A DNA stretch of 21,391 nucleotides from JBOHER01 sp050701115 (GCA_050701115.1 JBOHER010000139.1:1-21391), one strand, 5' to 3'. Positions 7,633 to 18,567 are shown, counted from the stretch's first letter. Numbers and translations are program-made. The notes: generated by a model not told the origin, from the sequence alone.

Positions 7633-8447
7633 GCCGCGCCTGCCGATTCGCTGCTCGCCAGATCATGTAGGCCGACCCAGTCCAGAACCAGTTCCCGCAC
7701 CGTGTGATGGCGTTCGACGAGGACGGAGTGGTTCTGCCCCGCGATGACCTCCGTCCTGCAGTTGGGCAGCGCCGCCTGCAGTGCCATCAGGTCGTTCCGC
7801 TGGAATCCCTCACTGCCCACAATGGACAACACGGGACAGGTGATCGCGCTTAAGTCATCCGCGCCAAGCCATGGCCCCTGAGGAATGTCCTGCACGATGC
7901 TGGTCGCCCTGATGATCATCCCGGCGATCTTGGCCAGGCGTGCGTGGTGGCTGCCGAAGGTCTCGGCTATCCAAGCCAGGTTCGCTTCCGCATCCATCTC
8001 GTCAATGACATTCACCAGCGTCCGATCCATCCGATCAGCCCACAGCCGAGTCGCGGGCTCGGATTCGATGGACACGATGCTGGCCACCCGCTCGGGATAC
8101 CGGGCGGCGAAGCTGAACGCGATCGTTCCGCCGAAGCTGTTACCGACCACGTGCACCGGCCGATCGATGCCGAGCATCCGCAACAGTTCGCTGAGGTCCT
8201 CGACGAAGTCGCCGACGCGATACCCCGTGGCAGGGCGGTCGGACCTGCCGTGCGCGCGCAGGTCGTAGGTCAGCGCGTCGATGCCCGCACTCGCCACCGG
8301 CGCGGCGAGCGTGAGGTAGAAGCTCGCCAAGCTGTCGTAGCCGAGCCCGTGCACGAACACCACGGTCGGCGGCGTAGCGGACGACGTTTGTTTCGCAGGC
8401 ATCCGCTGGTAGTGCGTGCGCACACCATTGATCTCGACCATCCCCAC
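7629..8447 (-). CDS. Alpha/beta hydrolase (thioesterase-like)
   Basis: A 272-residue alpha/beta-hydrolase fold protein. The oxyanion region is FVHGLG (32-36), followed by YDLRAHGRSD (61-70). The nucleophile elbow is GNSFGG with Ser104, and the catalytic His240 is in GQNHSVL. The usual acid position after strand 6 reads VGSEGF, so Glu213 would replace the common Asp. In an operon with an iterative synthase and a discrete ACP, the natural role is hydrolytic or transfer release of the chain from an ACP. A CoA-ester or lactone hydrolase is also possible. The GTG start at 8447 sits 8 nt after GGAGG; ATG at 8441 is the alternative. The start is 3 nt from the ACP stop, and the end overlaps the glycosyltransferase. 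Confidence 0.87.
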   Translation of the reverse strand: MGMVEINGVRTHYQRMPAKQTSSATPPTVVFVHGLGYDSLASFYLTLAAPVASAGIDALTYDLRAHGRSDRPATGYRVGDFVEDLSELLRMLGIDRPVHVVGNSFGGTIAFSFAARYPERVASIVSIESEPATRLWADRMDRTLVNVIDEMDAEANLAWIAETFGSHHARLAKIAGMIIRATSIVQDIPQGPWLGADDLSAITCPVLSIVGSEGFQRNDLMALQAALPNCRTEVIAGQNHSVLVERHHTVRELVLDWVGLHDLASSESAGAA

Positions 8448-8450
8448 TCG

Positions 8451-8777
8451 TCAGGCCTCCGTCCCGGCCATCATCGCGCAAGGAGCTGTTGTCGCCGCGA
8501 GGACGAAGTCGACGAGCACGCCGATGCGCATGCCGATCACGTCGTCGAGATCCTTCTCGGCCAGGAACTCCGCCAGATTCACGTGCTCGCCATAGCGTTC
8601 GGCGATCATCGCCGCCACGGCGACGAGGTCGATGCTTTCCAGCCCGAGATCCTCGTGGAAGGTCGTCTCGGCCGTGATCTCGATATCGTCGGGCTCGTAC
8701 TCGTCGAGCAACTCCATCAGCATGGCCCGGATGTCGTCGAGCACTGTCGCCGCCGACAGCGGTTGGGTTGCGGTCAT
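8451..8777 (-). CDS. Discrete acyl carrier protein
   Basis: A 108-residue acidic protein with the ACP fold. Helix I is followed by HEDLGLESIDLVAVAAMIAERYG, in which the Ser of GLESID (about residue 50) is the phosphopantetheine attachment site (the family motif is usually DSL/DSI). The C-terminal tail after about residue 85 is longer than in a minimal ACP. The start at ATG 8777 follows AGGAGG at a normal distance. It sits 32 nt after the AT-DH gene and is followed immediately by the hydrolase. Because the large synthase already has an internal ACP, this separate carrier could accept the finished chain for release or glycosylation, or shuttle an activated starter from the ligase. Confidence 0.93.
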   Translation of the reverse strand: MTATQPLSAATVLDDIRAMLMELLDEYEPDDIEITAETTFHEDLGLESIDLVAVAAMIAERYGEHVNLAEFLAEKDLDDVIGMRIGVLVDFVLAATTAPCAMMAGTEA

Positions 8778-8809
8778 CGGATTCCTCCTGCTGCGTGTTG
8801 TGGCATCGT

Positions 8810-11776
8810 TCACCGGATCCAGCCAACGACGTACTGGCGCGGCGGCGAGCCGTCGGGATCTCGAATCGTCGCGGTCTCGACCTGATACCGCACAGTCGAG
8901 CCCGACTCCGAATCGACGGTCACGGAAAACGACCCTCCGTCGACGGTACGAATAGTCGGCCTGCCCCCTTGTGCCACCGTGGCGGCCACGGCGCGGGCGG
9001 TCGCCAACCGGGACAGCGCGACCGGCAGCGCATCGCCGGTGCCCGAGCGGAGGCGATCGAGCATGGCCTCGTCGTGACGGGTCAGATCGTTGTGTACGAG
9101 CAACGACGCCTCGATCACCTCGGCGACCTCGATGGCACACGGGTGCTGCCCTGTTCCCGAGCGAATGAGGGCAACGGACAGCTCGTGTGCCTGGGCGACT
9201 GCGATGTCCAGTGCGGGAAAGGAAAACCCGTACATTCCGGTGACCCGGTACGCGCCGAAGCCGTCCTGCCACACCTGGAGCTCAGCAGGAAAGATCGGGC
9301 CGAAACCGCGATCCCACAACCATGCTCGTACCGCGTCCTTGACTACGATCCTGCCGAGCAGCCATCGCCTTCTTTCCGGTGGCGAACAGTTCTGGTAGTC
9401 GTCTCGCTCGGCCGCGCCGAGGTACTTGCGCAGGTAGAACTCGCGCGAAGCGAGACTGGTCCACGGATCGGCCAGCAGCCACCAATCGCCTTGCTGCGCC
9501 TGGGACAGCGTGCTGCGCTCGGGAAACCGATGCACCGCACAGACGGTCTGGTCACCCTCAACGAGGTAGTCATGCCAACCGGTGACCGAAATCAGCGTTC
9601 GGCCACGCACGCTCACCTGGCCGTCGACGGTAACCCTGTCCTCGCTGATCGAGGTGATCCGCACCGCGGCATCGACAGTGGTACCGACCGGCGGTTCGGC
9701 CTCGTGGAAGATGATGCGCTCGATTTTCGCCGGGAACGCGACAGAGCGCTCGGGATGGTTCTCGACCAACCACTGACCGATCAGCTGGCCGAGGTTGTCC
9801 AGCAACGCCCCCGGCGGATCCGGGATGGTGATCTCGCCCCGGATCTCCTCGTCCGAAATCCCGGCCAGCCGGGTGATCCCCTGAAATCTCGGTCCGTGGA
9901 ACATCCACCGATCGTCGTAGAGCCCGCGGGCCGTGATCGCGGGAGTGCGCGCGTTCCGGGACGGCTGCCATGGGGCGGGTCCAGCACACCCGAAGTTGGG
10001 CTCGAGGATGACGATCGCGTCCGCGTGCTCGCCGATCCGAACCGATACCCGGTTGTTGTCGTGTGGGCGGACCGCGATGTCGACCCGCTCAGGCGGCGCG
10101 ACGACCAGCCACCTGCGGAACCGGATATCGGTCACCTCGGTCGCGACGGTGCCAGGCGCGGAGGCGAGCGCGGCGGCGACCATGTGCGCGATCATGGTCG
10201 TCGCGGGCACGACCGGCCTGCGGTCGGTCTCGTCCGGCCAGCCTTCGCGTTGTGCGGCCATGCAGTGGTCGAGCAGATAGGGCATCGCTGTTGTCGAGAC
10301 CTTCAGGGCCGTTTCGGACGCGACCGGCGGCGCGACGGTCTGTTCCGGTTCCTGAGGTTGCCGCCCCGCCGCATCGATGACCTCGGCGACTGCGGCCGCC
10401 GTGTCCTCGAACAGTGCGTTCAACTCGGCAACGAGGGGGTTGCGTGCGCCGAGGTCGCGCAGCCGGACAAGCGCACCGGTCTCGGGCGACGGCGCCCCGG
10501 TCGCCCGCTCGGGTTCGGCCGGCTGGCGCGGCCGTCGATGCCGAACCCGAGCGGGCGTCACTGGGTCGAGGATGGTGAAGTCGGGGTACCCACCCTCGAC
10601 CCACACTGCGGTCGCGACGCGCCGCAGCTGCTCGATACCAGAACGATGTGCCGAGTTCGCGGCCACCGTGAGGTGGTCCGACTCGCGCAAAGTGTCGTCG
10701 ATCAGTGAGCCGAGCTGACCGGGACCGGACTGCACGAACACCCTGATCCCCGATTCGTACAGCGCGCGAACCAACGCTCGGAACCGCACCGGTTCGAGCA
10801 GGTGGCGCAGGCTCAGCTCGCGGATGGCAACGGGATCCGCCGGAAATGGCCTCGCCGTCGTCGCCGACCAGACCGGCACGGACGCGGGACGCATCGGCAG
10901 GCTGGGCAGGCCGCTGGTGGTGAACGGACCGAGATACGGCCCGAGCATGGGCGTGTGAAACCCCGACCGGAACGGCAGGACCTGGCAGATCACCCCGCGG
11001 GAGCGCATCCGCTGGATGAGTTCGCCCACGCTGCCCGCAGGCCCGCAGACCACGGTCTGGCTTGGTGAGTTCTCGTGCGAGATCACCATTCCTTCGCACG
11101 CCGTGACCTCGTCGGCGACCCGCTCGGGCGAGCAGCCGAGCACGGCGAACTCGACGCCGGGCACACGCAGTGCGTCCAGGTCGGCCCTCGCGACCATGTC
11201 GTCGAAGTCGGCCCGCTCGACGATGCCGCCCGCGATCATCGCCTGCCACTCACCCGCGCTGTGACCGGCGACCGCGTCGGGACGGATGGCAAGCCTGCGC
11301 AACGCCGACTCGAGCAGACCACCGACGGCGAACACCGCCGCCGCGTGCCTGCCGACCGTCTGCGTGCTCAAGCCCGGGGCGGGCACGCCGAGCAGTTCCG
11401 CGACATCGTCTACGCGCGGCGCGAAGTCCGCTTCGAGGCCAGGGAAGACGAAGGCGAGGCCGCCACCACCCGCGAGCAATGGCTCTGGGGCGAACCAGAT
11501 GTCCCTGCGCCCGCGCCACGGCTTGCCCTTGGCGACGATCTTCCTGGCCAGCGCGACCCGTTCCTCCGTCGGGTTGACCACCCCGATGCGGAGGCCGGTC
11601 TCCTCGGCGAGGCGTTGCCGAGCCGGAGCGGACGCCATCGTCACGGCGGCGAGCCGTGCGTCCAGCTCGGCGACGGTGCCCGCGGTGGTGAGCAGCACCC
11701 GCTCAGGCACGGCACCGGCCGGCACGGCCGTGACAGCGTGGGCCGCACCGGCAGTAGAACTGTCCACTGTGGTCAC
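8810..11776 (-). CDS. Acyltransferase-dehydratase protein with PPTase-like C-terminal region
   Basis: A 988-residue partner of the large synthase. Residues about 100-400 form an acyltransferase domain with nucleophile Ser173 in GHSAGEW and His274 in GFHTPM. The N-terminal GQGS motif is replaced by PGLEA, as in PfaB-like rather than modular-PKS AT domains (from memory). A Pro/Arg-rich linker spans about 420-490. Residues about 495-740 form a double-hotdog dehydratase: catalytic His at about 504 in DHCMAAQREGWPD, PVVPATT, FHGPRFQG (about 625) and a candidate Asp in LLDNLGQL (about 660). Residues about 770-900 (RRRWLLGRIVVKDAVR, then GFGPIFPAEL and AQAHELSVAL) resemble a degenerate 4'-phosphopantetheinyl transferase, as follows the DH of enediyne synthases. 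Start GTG 11776 lies 6 nt after the synthase stop. It supplies the dehydration step that the synthase lacks. Confidence 0.88.
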   Translation of the reverse strand: MTTVDSSTAGAAHAVTAVPAGAVPERVLLTTAGTVAELDARLAAVTMASAPARQRLAEETGLRIGVVNPTEERVALARKIVAKGKPWRGRRDIWFAPEPLLAGGGGLAFVFPGLEADFAPRVDDVAELLGVPAPGLSTQTVGRHAAAVFAVGGLLESALRRLAIRPDAVAGHSAGEWQAMIAGGIVERADFDDMVARADLDALRVPGVEFAVLGCSPERVADEVTACEGMVISHENSPSQTVVCGPAGSVGELIQRMRSRGVICQVLPFRSGFHTPMLGPYLGPFTTSGLPSLPMRPASVPVWSATTARPFPADPVAIRELSLRHLLEPVRFRALVRALYESGIRVFVQSGPGQLGSLIDDTLRESDHLTVAANSAHRSGIEQLRRVATAVWVEGGYPDFTILDPVTPARVRHRRPRQPAEPERATGAPSPETGALVRLRDLGARNPLVAELNALFEDTAAAVAEVIDAAGRQPQEPEQTVAPPVASETALKVSTTAMPYLLDHCMAAQREGWPDETDRRPVVPATTMIAHMVAAALASAPGTVATEVTDIRFRRWLVVAPPERVDIAVRPHDNNRVSVRIGEHADAIVILEPNFGCAGPAPWQPSRNARTPAITARGLYDDRWMFHGPRFQGITRLAGISDEEIRGEITIPDPPGALLDNLGQLIGQWLVENHPERSVAFPAKIERIIFHEAEPPVGTTVDAAVRITSISEDRVTVDGQVSVRGRTLISVTGWHDYLVEGDQTVCAVHRFPERSTLSQAQQGDWWLLADPWTSLASREFYLRKYLGAAERDDYQNCSPPERRRWLLGRIVVKDAVRAWLWDRGFGPIFPAELQVWQDGFGAYRVTGMYGFSFPALDIAVAQAHELSVALIRSGTGQHPCAIEVAEVIEASLLVHNDLTRHDEAMLDRLRSGTGDALPVALSRLATARAVAATVAQGGRPTIRTVDGGSFSVTVDSESGSTVRYQVETATIRDPDGSPPRQYVVGWIR

Positions 11777-11782
11777 CGTTGC

Positions 11783-14700
11783 CTACCAGCCGGACGCCGT
11801 GTAGATCACCGATCCGGCTCCGGCCGGACCCCAGGCCAGCTCACGCAGCAGGCATGTGACGCCCTCGTCCGGGTCGACCAGCGCGATACCCCGTTCCGCG
11901 TAGGTCTTGCTCAGCTCGGCACTGATCATGCCGCCGTGATCGGCTGTCGGCGCCCACGGTCCCCAATGGACAGTGAGCACCCTGCTGCCGTTGTTCGCCG
12001 CGGACAGCGAACCGAGAGTGTCAAGCGCGTCATTGGCCGCCGCGTAGTCGGCCTGGCCCCTGTTGCCTTGTGCCGCGACGATGCTGCCGAAGAACACCAC
12101 GAACTTCGGCCGCGAAGGCAGCTGCTCGATTTCGGTCAGCAGCCCGGCCGCGCCGTCGACCTTGGTGCCGTAAACCCGGGCGAACGAATCGACGTCCTTG
12201 TCGACGACGAGCCGGTCCTCGACTATGCCTGCCGCGTAGATCACGCCGTCGATCCGGCCGTGCTCGGCATGGATCTCCTTCACCAGGTGCCGGATCGACT
12301 CGACATCGCGAGCGTCAACCGCGTGATAGTTGACTTCGCTGCCGAGGCCGCGAAGCTCGCTGAGGGTCGACGCGACCTCTCGTTGCGCAAGGATCCGCTT
12401 CGCCGTTCGCTCGATCCCGGCCGGCTCTGTGTCACCGAGCTTCGCGAGAGCGCCGCGCAATGCGGGGAGATCTCCGGCCGCAGCGACCGACGGATGCTCC
12501 GGCTCGGTCGGCAGTCGAGTGCGGCCCGCCAGCTCGATGCGGCACCCGCTCGAAGCGGACAGCACGCGGGCTACCTGGGCCGTGATTCCCCGGGCACCGC
12601 CGACGAGGAGGATCACAGAGTCCTCGGTGAGCCCGATGGCCTTGGCTTCGGCAGGCCCGGTGCCTGACGGGCCCGCACCGATCGTGGCCAGCGTGCCCAA
12701 GCTCGACGACACCATGGTGAAGCGCCGCCTGCTCCCGGCGGATGTGACGATCACCGGTTCGTTCGCAGGCAGGAACAGCTCGGCAACGAGGTCGCTCGCG
12801 ACGGCATCGTGGCCGGCGGCCGCGTCCAGTTCGACCAGCCGGACGGCGACCTCTGGGTACTCCCGATGCAGGGTGCGGAACAAGCCACGCAGCCCGGCGG
12901 CACGCCGAGGCACGACCTGCGCTGCCTGCGCCGCGGCGAGCACCCACCTCGGCCGCATGCGCAAAGCCGACCGGAACAGCGGGAACCCGCCGGGAAGCAC
13001 CGGATCGCCGTCCTGCTCGAGTGCGTGCAGGGAGATCAGGCCGTCGACTCGTCCGAAACTGTCGTCGAGTTCGGTAATGCCGCCGAGAACGAACGGCATC
13101 GCGCCGCGCGCGGACAGCTGACCCGCGATCTCGTCGGCAAGTGCCTGCTCGCCGCCTGTGATCACGATGTTCGCCCCGACCAGCGCGGTCGGCTCAGCCT
13201 CGTCCGGCGAGCCGGCATCGACCAGCTTCATGACGTACCTGGCTGGTACCTCGATGAGTGCGCTCGCGTGCCGGTGCGGCCGCGAAAGGACGTCGGCCAT
13301 CGCGGCAGCGGTACGGGCCCTGGTCAGGTCTTCGATGCCGCCCCCGTTGGCACCGAACCCGAGCCTGGAGACCAGCTCGCCTGCGATCTCGGTCCGCTTG
13401 ATCGAGTCGATACTCAGGTCGGCTTCGAGATCGAGGTCAGGGCTGACCATGTCCACCGGATAGCCGGTTCGCTGTGCGATCACGCCGGTCACCGTCGTCA
13501 GCACGTCGCCATGCCGGTGCGGCTCTGGTTCTGGCGGCGCCCCGGGAAGCACCGGCGCCAGCGGAGCCGTATCCGCGACGCCCGTCGTGCCCGCTGCGCC
13601 CGCAGATGCCACGGCGACCGCCGCGGGCTGATGAACGGGAGCGCCGAAGTAGGAGAGCATCACGTCACGCTGTACCGCGATGAGTTCCCGGCTTGTCTTG
13701 AGGAACTCGCTCACGAGTGCCTCCCGATCGGAGCCGGTTGCGGATGTGCCAGATGAGGGATTCACCGGATAGTCCTCGATGCGCAGGGCGGGTGCCAGCC
13801 CACCGGCTACAGGCAGTCCGTCCTTGGCGCGCACGATATGGCCATTCACGGTCCACCCCGGTCGCGCCTGCGGTACCTCCGACGAGATGTCGCGCGCGTC
13901 GCGTCCGGCGAAAAGCCATCCGGTTCGGATGGTGACGCCCGAGACGGCGAGCTGGGCGATCGCGTTCATGAAGCCGTGAATCCCACGATGGGCGGAGCCT
14001 TCGCAGCCGACAACGGTGTGCGGTCGGCCACCGAGGATCTTGCCGACGAGTCCACTGAGGACACGGCCGGGCCCGGCCTCGACGAAGATCCTGGCACCGT
14101 CGGCGTACATCGCCTCGACCTGCTCGACGAATCTGACCGGTGCGCCGACCTGAGCGGCGAGCTCGGCCGTGACGTCGCTGGGGTTGGGCGGATAGGTCGA
14201 TGCCATCCTGTTCATCCACACTGGACGCTCGGGCGCACCGATCTTGTTCACAGCGATGGCTTCGGCGAACCGGGTGCCTGCTCCGCTGATGACAGGGCTG
14301 TGGAACAGCACACGCGACGGGAACCTTCTTCGCGGCGAGACCTGCCGCGCGGATCGCATCGAGTGCGATGTCGAGCTGTGCTGTCTCGCCGGAAATCACG
14401 ACCTGGCCCGGTGCGTTGTGGTTGGCGACGACGACCCGCCCGGACAGCCTCTTCTCGCTGAGTACCTGTTCGACCTGCTCCGCACCGGCCGCGACCGCGG
14501 CCATGCCCCCAGGGTCGTCACCGGCCGCGGCCAGGATCGCTTCCGCTCGCGCCGCCGACAGCGACAGCAGCGTGTCCGCGCTGAACGTGCCTGCCGCGGC
14601 GAGGGCGACCAGCTCGCCATAGCTGTGCCCGGCGTACATGTCCGCCTCGATGCCCAGCCTTCGTAGCAGGTGGTGCATGGCGAACCCGGCGATGCCGAGG

Positions 14701-17700
14701 GCCGGCTGCGCCATTCTGGTGTCCCGCAGGCGTTCCTCTTGCGCACGAGCGGCATCCGCACCGTAAGCCGCCGCGGGGAACATGGCGTCAAGGACCGCGG
14801 CACCCACGGCGCCGTCCGCACCGGCAATGCGGTGCAGCGCGGGGAAGGCGACAAAGAGCTCGGCAAGCATGCCTGGCCGCTGGCTGCCCTGGCCGGGGAA
14901 CAGCACGGCGAGCTTGCCGCCCTGCTCGCCGTTTCCCGCACGGAAGATGCCCCTGCCCGCGTCGGTCTCACCGTTCGCTGCGGCGCGGAGCAGCTCGGCG
15001 AGCTCTGCGAGGTCACTGGCGACGACAGCGACCCGCACCGGCGCGCCATCGCGGATGCCGCGAGCGGAGGCCGTCTTGGCAAGGTCGGCAAGGGTCCACG
15101 GCTCGCCGTTGACGACGTTGGTCTCAACCAGCGTGATCAGCCGTTCGATCTGCCGGTGCGCCGCCGCGTCGTCGTTCCCGTGGAAAGTGAACAGTTCGGC
15201 CGGCCACCGGCGCAGGCCATGCCGGTTGACATCGGCCGAGGTGTGACCACCGAGCACGACGTGGAAGTTGGTGCCACCGAAGCCAAAGGCGCTGACCCCG
15301 CCGAACCGATGGGCCGCCGGGGCCGTCCACGGCGCGGCCGCTGAGTGGAAGACGAACGGGCTCGTCTCCGGCCGCCAGGCCGGGTTCGGCTCCGTAATGC
15401 CCCGTGTCGGAGGTTTGACCCCGGTGTAGATCGCGAGCGCTACCTTGATCAGCCCGGCGAGCCCGGCAGCGCATTTGGTGTGGCCGATCTGGGACTTCAC
15501 CGAGCCCAGCGCGCAGCTGCCCGGCGCGGCTCCGGCGGCGCCGAAGACCTCGGTCAGGGTTTCCAGCTCGGTCCGGTCGCCGAGCACCGTCCCGGTTCCG
15601 TGCGCCTCGACCAGACCGACGTGCGCTGGTGACACCCCAGCGCAGCGGTAGGCACGGTCGAGTGCCCTGCGCTGCCCGTCCGGTCTCGGCGCGGTCAGGC
15701 CGAGTGCTTTGCCGTCGCTGGCGCCGCCGACGCCCTTGATGACCGCGTAGACCCGGTCTCCGTCGCGTTCGGCATCGGCGAGCCGCTTCAGCACGATGCA
15801 GGAAACGCCCTCGCTCAGCGCGATGCCGTCTGCCGACGAGTCGAAAGTCTTGCAGCGCCCGCTCGGGGACAAGGCGCCGACCGAGGCGAACAGCAGGAAG
15901 TCCTCGATGGCGTTGTGCAGGTCGGCTCCACCGCAGAGCATCAGGTCGCTGGTGCCGTTGACGAGGTCCTTGCACGCGGCGTCGACAGCGGCGAGCGACG
16001 AAGCGCATGCCGCGTCGATGGTGTAGTTCACGCCACCGAGGTCGAGCCGGTTGGCGATTCGCCCCGCGACCACACTGCCCAGTCGTCCCGGCAGGGAATC
16101 CTCGCTGAGCATCGGCAACTGCTCTTCGAACCCGTCCGGCAGCGTGCCGAGGTATGAGGGCAGCACCATGCGCAGTGTCTTCGCGTTCGCGAGATCACTT
16201 CCCGCCGCGGCTCCGAACACGACGCCGGTACGGGACCGTCGAAGCCGTTGCCTGCGCACCCCGCGTCGGCGAGCGCTTGATCGGCGACTTGCAACGCGAG
16301 CAGCTGCACCGGTTCGATGGCGGCGAGAGCGCTCGGCGGGATCCCGTAGCGCAGCGGGTCGAAAGGGATGTCGGGCAGGAACCCGCCCCACTTCGAAGGC
16401 GTCCAGTCGCCCCGAGGTGGCGTCGACTTGTCGCCGGGATCGGCATAGTAGATCCCGGGATCCCAGCGTTCGGCGGGGACTTCGGTAACCGAGTCGATGT
16501 TGGCGAGGATGTTGGCCCAGAAACCGGCGAGATCGTCCGCACCCGGATACAGGCAGGCCATCCCGACGATCGCGATGTCGAGCGGGTCGTGATGGTTATC
16601 GTCGTCCGCGAGCCCGAGCTCGTGGCGCAGCCGCTCTGCCCTCTCGCCCGTGAACCGCTCGGCGCCTGCGGTGACCTCGCTGTGCAGGTTCGCCACCGTG
16701 GTGATCTCCGACCGCAGGGTCGCGACCTGACCTGCCATGAAAAGGCCGAGATCGCGCTGGCCGGACTCGTCGACCCCGACCAGCTCGTTCCCCTCGCGCC
16801 GCAGGCCCTTGCTGGCTATCCGCAGCCGTCCGACATTGAGCTGTTCGAGCCGTTCCCATACTTCCCGCTGGTCCACACCGCTTTCGGCCAGCTCCGCCGA
16901 CATCGACCGGAACATCTCGGTGAACGGGCTCGCCACGCACCGAGTCGCGTGGCCAGGTGCCGTTTCCAGCAGCTCGGTTCGCTGCGAGGCGGCGACCTGC
17001 TGCTGGAAGACCGGCCCGACCGCGCCCTGCGTCACGGCTTCCTCGGTGAACAGGTAGCCGGTGCCCATGAGGATCCCGACTGCGACGCCGCGGCGTGCGA
17101 GAGGTCCGGTGAGCGCTGAGACCATCGCGGACGACCGGGCATCGTGGATGCCACCGGCGAACAGGATCTGGAGCTCGGCTGCCGCACCTCCCCGCTCTAC
17201 GAAGTCGATCAGGACACCGAGTTGCGCTTCCCACAGCGAGAAGCACGTCCGGGGACCGACATGGCCACCGCACTCGGAGCCTTCGAAGACGAACTTGCGC
17301 GCACCGGCTTCCAGATACTGCTCGAGCAACGTTGGCGATGGCACATGCAGGAAGGTCGCGATGCCGTGCTGTTCGAGTGCACGCGCTTGGTCCGGCCGTC
17401 CCCCGGCGATCAGGGCCGCCGTTGGGCGGACCTCGCTGATCACATCGAGTTGCGCCGAACGCACGTCTTCCGGGGCGAACCCGAGCACGCCGACGCCCCA
17501 TGGCCGCTCGCCAAGCGCGGCGCGGGTCTGTTCCAGCACCGTCCTTGACTGCTGTGCCGATGACAATGCGAGCGCGATGAACGGAAGCCCGCCATCCTCG
17601 GCGACGGCGGCAGCGAATCCGGCCTGATCGCTCACCCTGGTCATCGGGCCTTGCACGACCGGAAGGCGGGTGCCGAGCGCCGCTGCCAGTGCCGAGCCTT

Positions 17701-18535
17701 CGGCTATCGCCACGATGCCATCTGGCCGCAGCGCGTCGTGGATCGCGGCAACAACCGCCCGCACCGACTTGGTCACGCTGCCGTACTTGGTTGCGAACCG
17801 GCTCGCGAGAAAGGCGTCCTGGCCGACGGGGAGCGACCCGCCGCCGTAATACCTGTTGGTCAACAAACGCTTGTCGGCGACGATCGTTGTGTTCGTCCCA
17901 TCGCTCGACTCGATTGCGGCCCAGACGTCGTCGGGAAGCTCGGCTTCCGGGAGCAGCGCGAGCTGGGTGTCGAGCACGACACCTGCCGCCCCACCGACAA
18001 GCGCAGCGGCCGCGGTGTGCGGGCCGATGCCACCGCATACCCAGACTGGGAGCGTCAGCCGCTTCTCGGCGAGCAACTGCTGCAACAGCACGAACGAACC
18101 GAACTCGCCGACCCGCCCGCCTGCCTCGCTGCCGCGCGCGATGACGCCGTCCGCGCCGCGTTCGGCAGCGACAAGAGCTTCCTGCCATGAGGTCACCTCG
18201 ACGAGCACGAGGTGACGGTCGGGGATCTCCGCGATCTGCCACGGAGCGTCCCAGCTGAGCACCACGGTTTCGACCCGGTCCGCCCGGTCTCCCAGCAACC
18301 CGATCACGGCATCACAGGTCAGCTCGCACTCTGCGGGGACCCGGATCCCGATCGAAGGGCCGGTCGTCATGTGCACCGCGCGGATGAGCGCGTCACGGGC
18401 ATCACGGCCGCCTGCGCCGAGATCGATGACGCCGAGACCACCGGCCTCGCCCACTGCGGCACACAGCGAAGAACTGGCCGATCCGCACGGTGCCATGCCG
18501 ATCACCAGACTGTGCCGCATGTCCTTGGACTCCAT
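11783..18535 (-). CDS. Iterative type I synthase: NMO-NMO-KS-AT-ACP-KR (reading frame broken twice)
   Basis: A gene for about 2250 residues from ATG 18535 (GGAGGAAAG upstream). Domains: two nitronate-monooxygenase-like TIM barrels, about 1-285 (GSEAGGRVGE at about 133) and 288-570 (GSECGGHVGP at about 418), the fold used by PfaD enoyl reductases; KS about 648-1095 (active Cys at about 843 in DAACASS, EAHGTGT, SQIGHTKCAAG); AT about 1210-1510 (GQGSQRPG, GHSYGE, FHSPVI); ACP with Ser at about 1708 (DLSIDSIKR); KR about 1975-2240 (GGARGITA, QADYAAAN). It would extend, ketoreduce and, via the NMO domain, enoyl-reduce an acyl chain, with DH supplied by the next gene. The frame runs 18535-16232, shifts by one base, runs to about 14308, then shifts back. 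Conserved domain sequence continues across both junctions, so the gene is one unit. If the shifts are real, translation would end at 16028 inside the KS. Confidence 0.9.
14305..14311 (-). other. Frameshift site in the AT domain (one extra base)
   Basis: The AT sequence reads ...AAKKVPVACA in one frame and then FHSPVISGAG in the next. Removing one base from the TGCTGTTCC stretch restores the familiar AT motif VACAFHSPV. The following frame stays open to 11783. Confidence 0.85.
16230..16234 (-). other. Frameshift site in the KS domain (one missing base)
   Basis: The KS reads ...AGNGFDGP in one frame and then RTGVVFGAAAGSD in another. Adding one C to the CCC run (minus strand GGTCCCGTACC) gives a continuous GNGFDGPRTGVVFG. 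A short homopolymer is a common place for a lost base. Confidence 0.87.
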
Positions 18536-18567
18536 GGTTCTTTCCTCCGTCGCCGGGTCTTCGACGG

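Noticed and set aside
8768..10708. Plus-strand open frame of 646 codons
   Set aside because: Antisense to the AT-DH gene. Its sequence is Arg/Asp/Gly-rich with no recognisable domain, and the opposite strand has clear motifs. It is a GC-rich shadow frame.
11075..12667. Plus-strand open frame of 530 codons
   Set aside because: Antisense to the AT and KR regions, with low-complexity Arg/His-rich composition and no motif; a shadow.
16228..16236. Programmed ribosomal frameshift in the KS
   Set aside because: No X XXY YYZ slippery sequence and no clear stimulatory structure. A second compensating shift makes indel error more economical.
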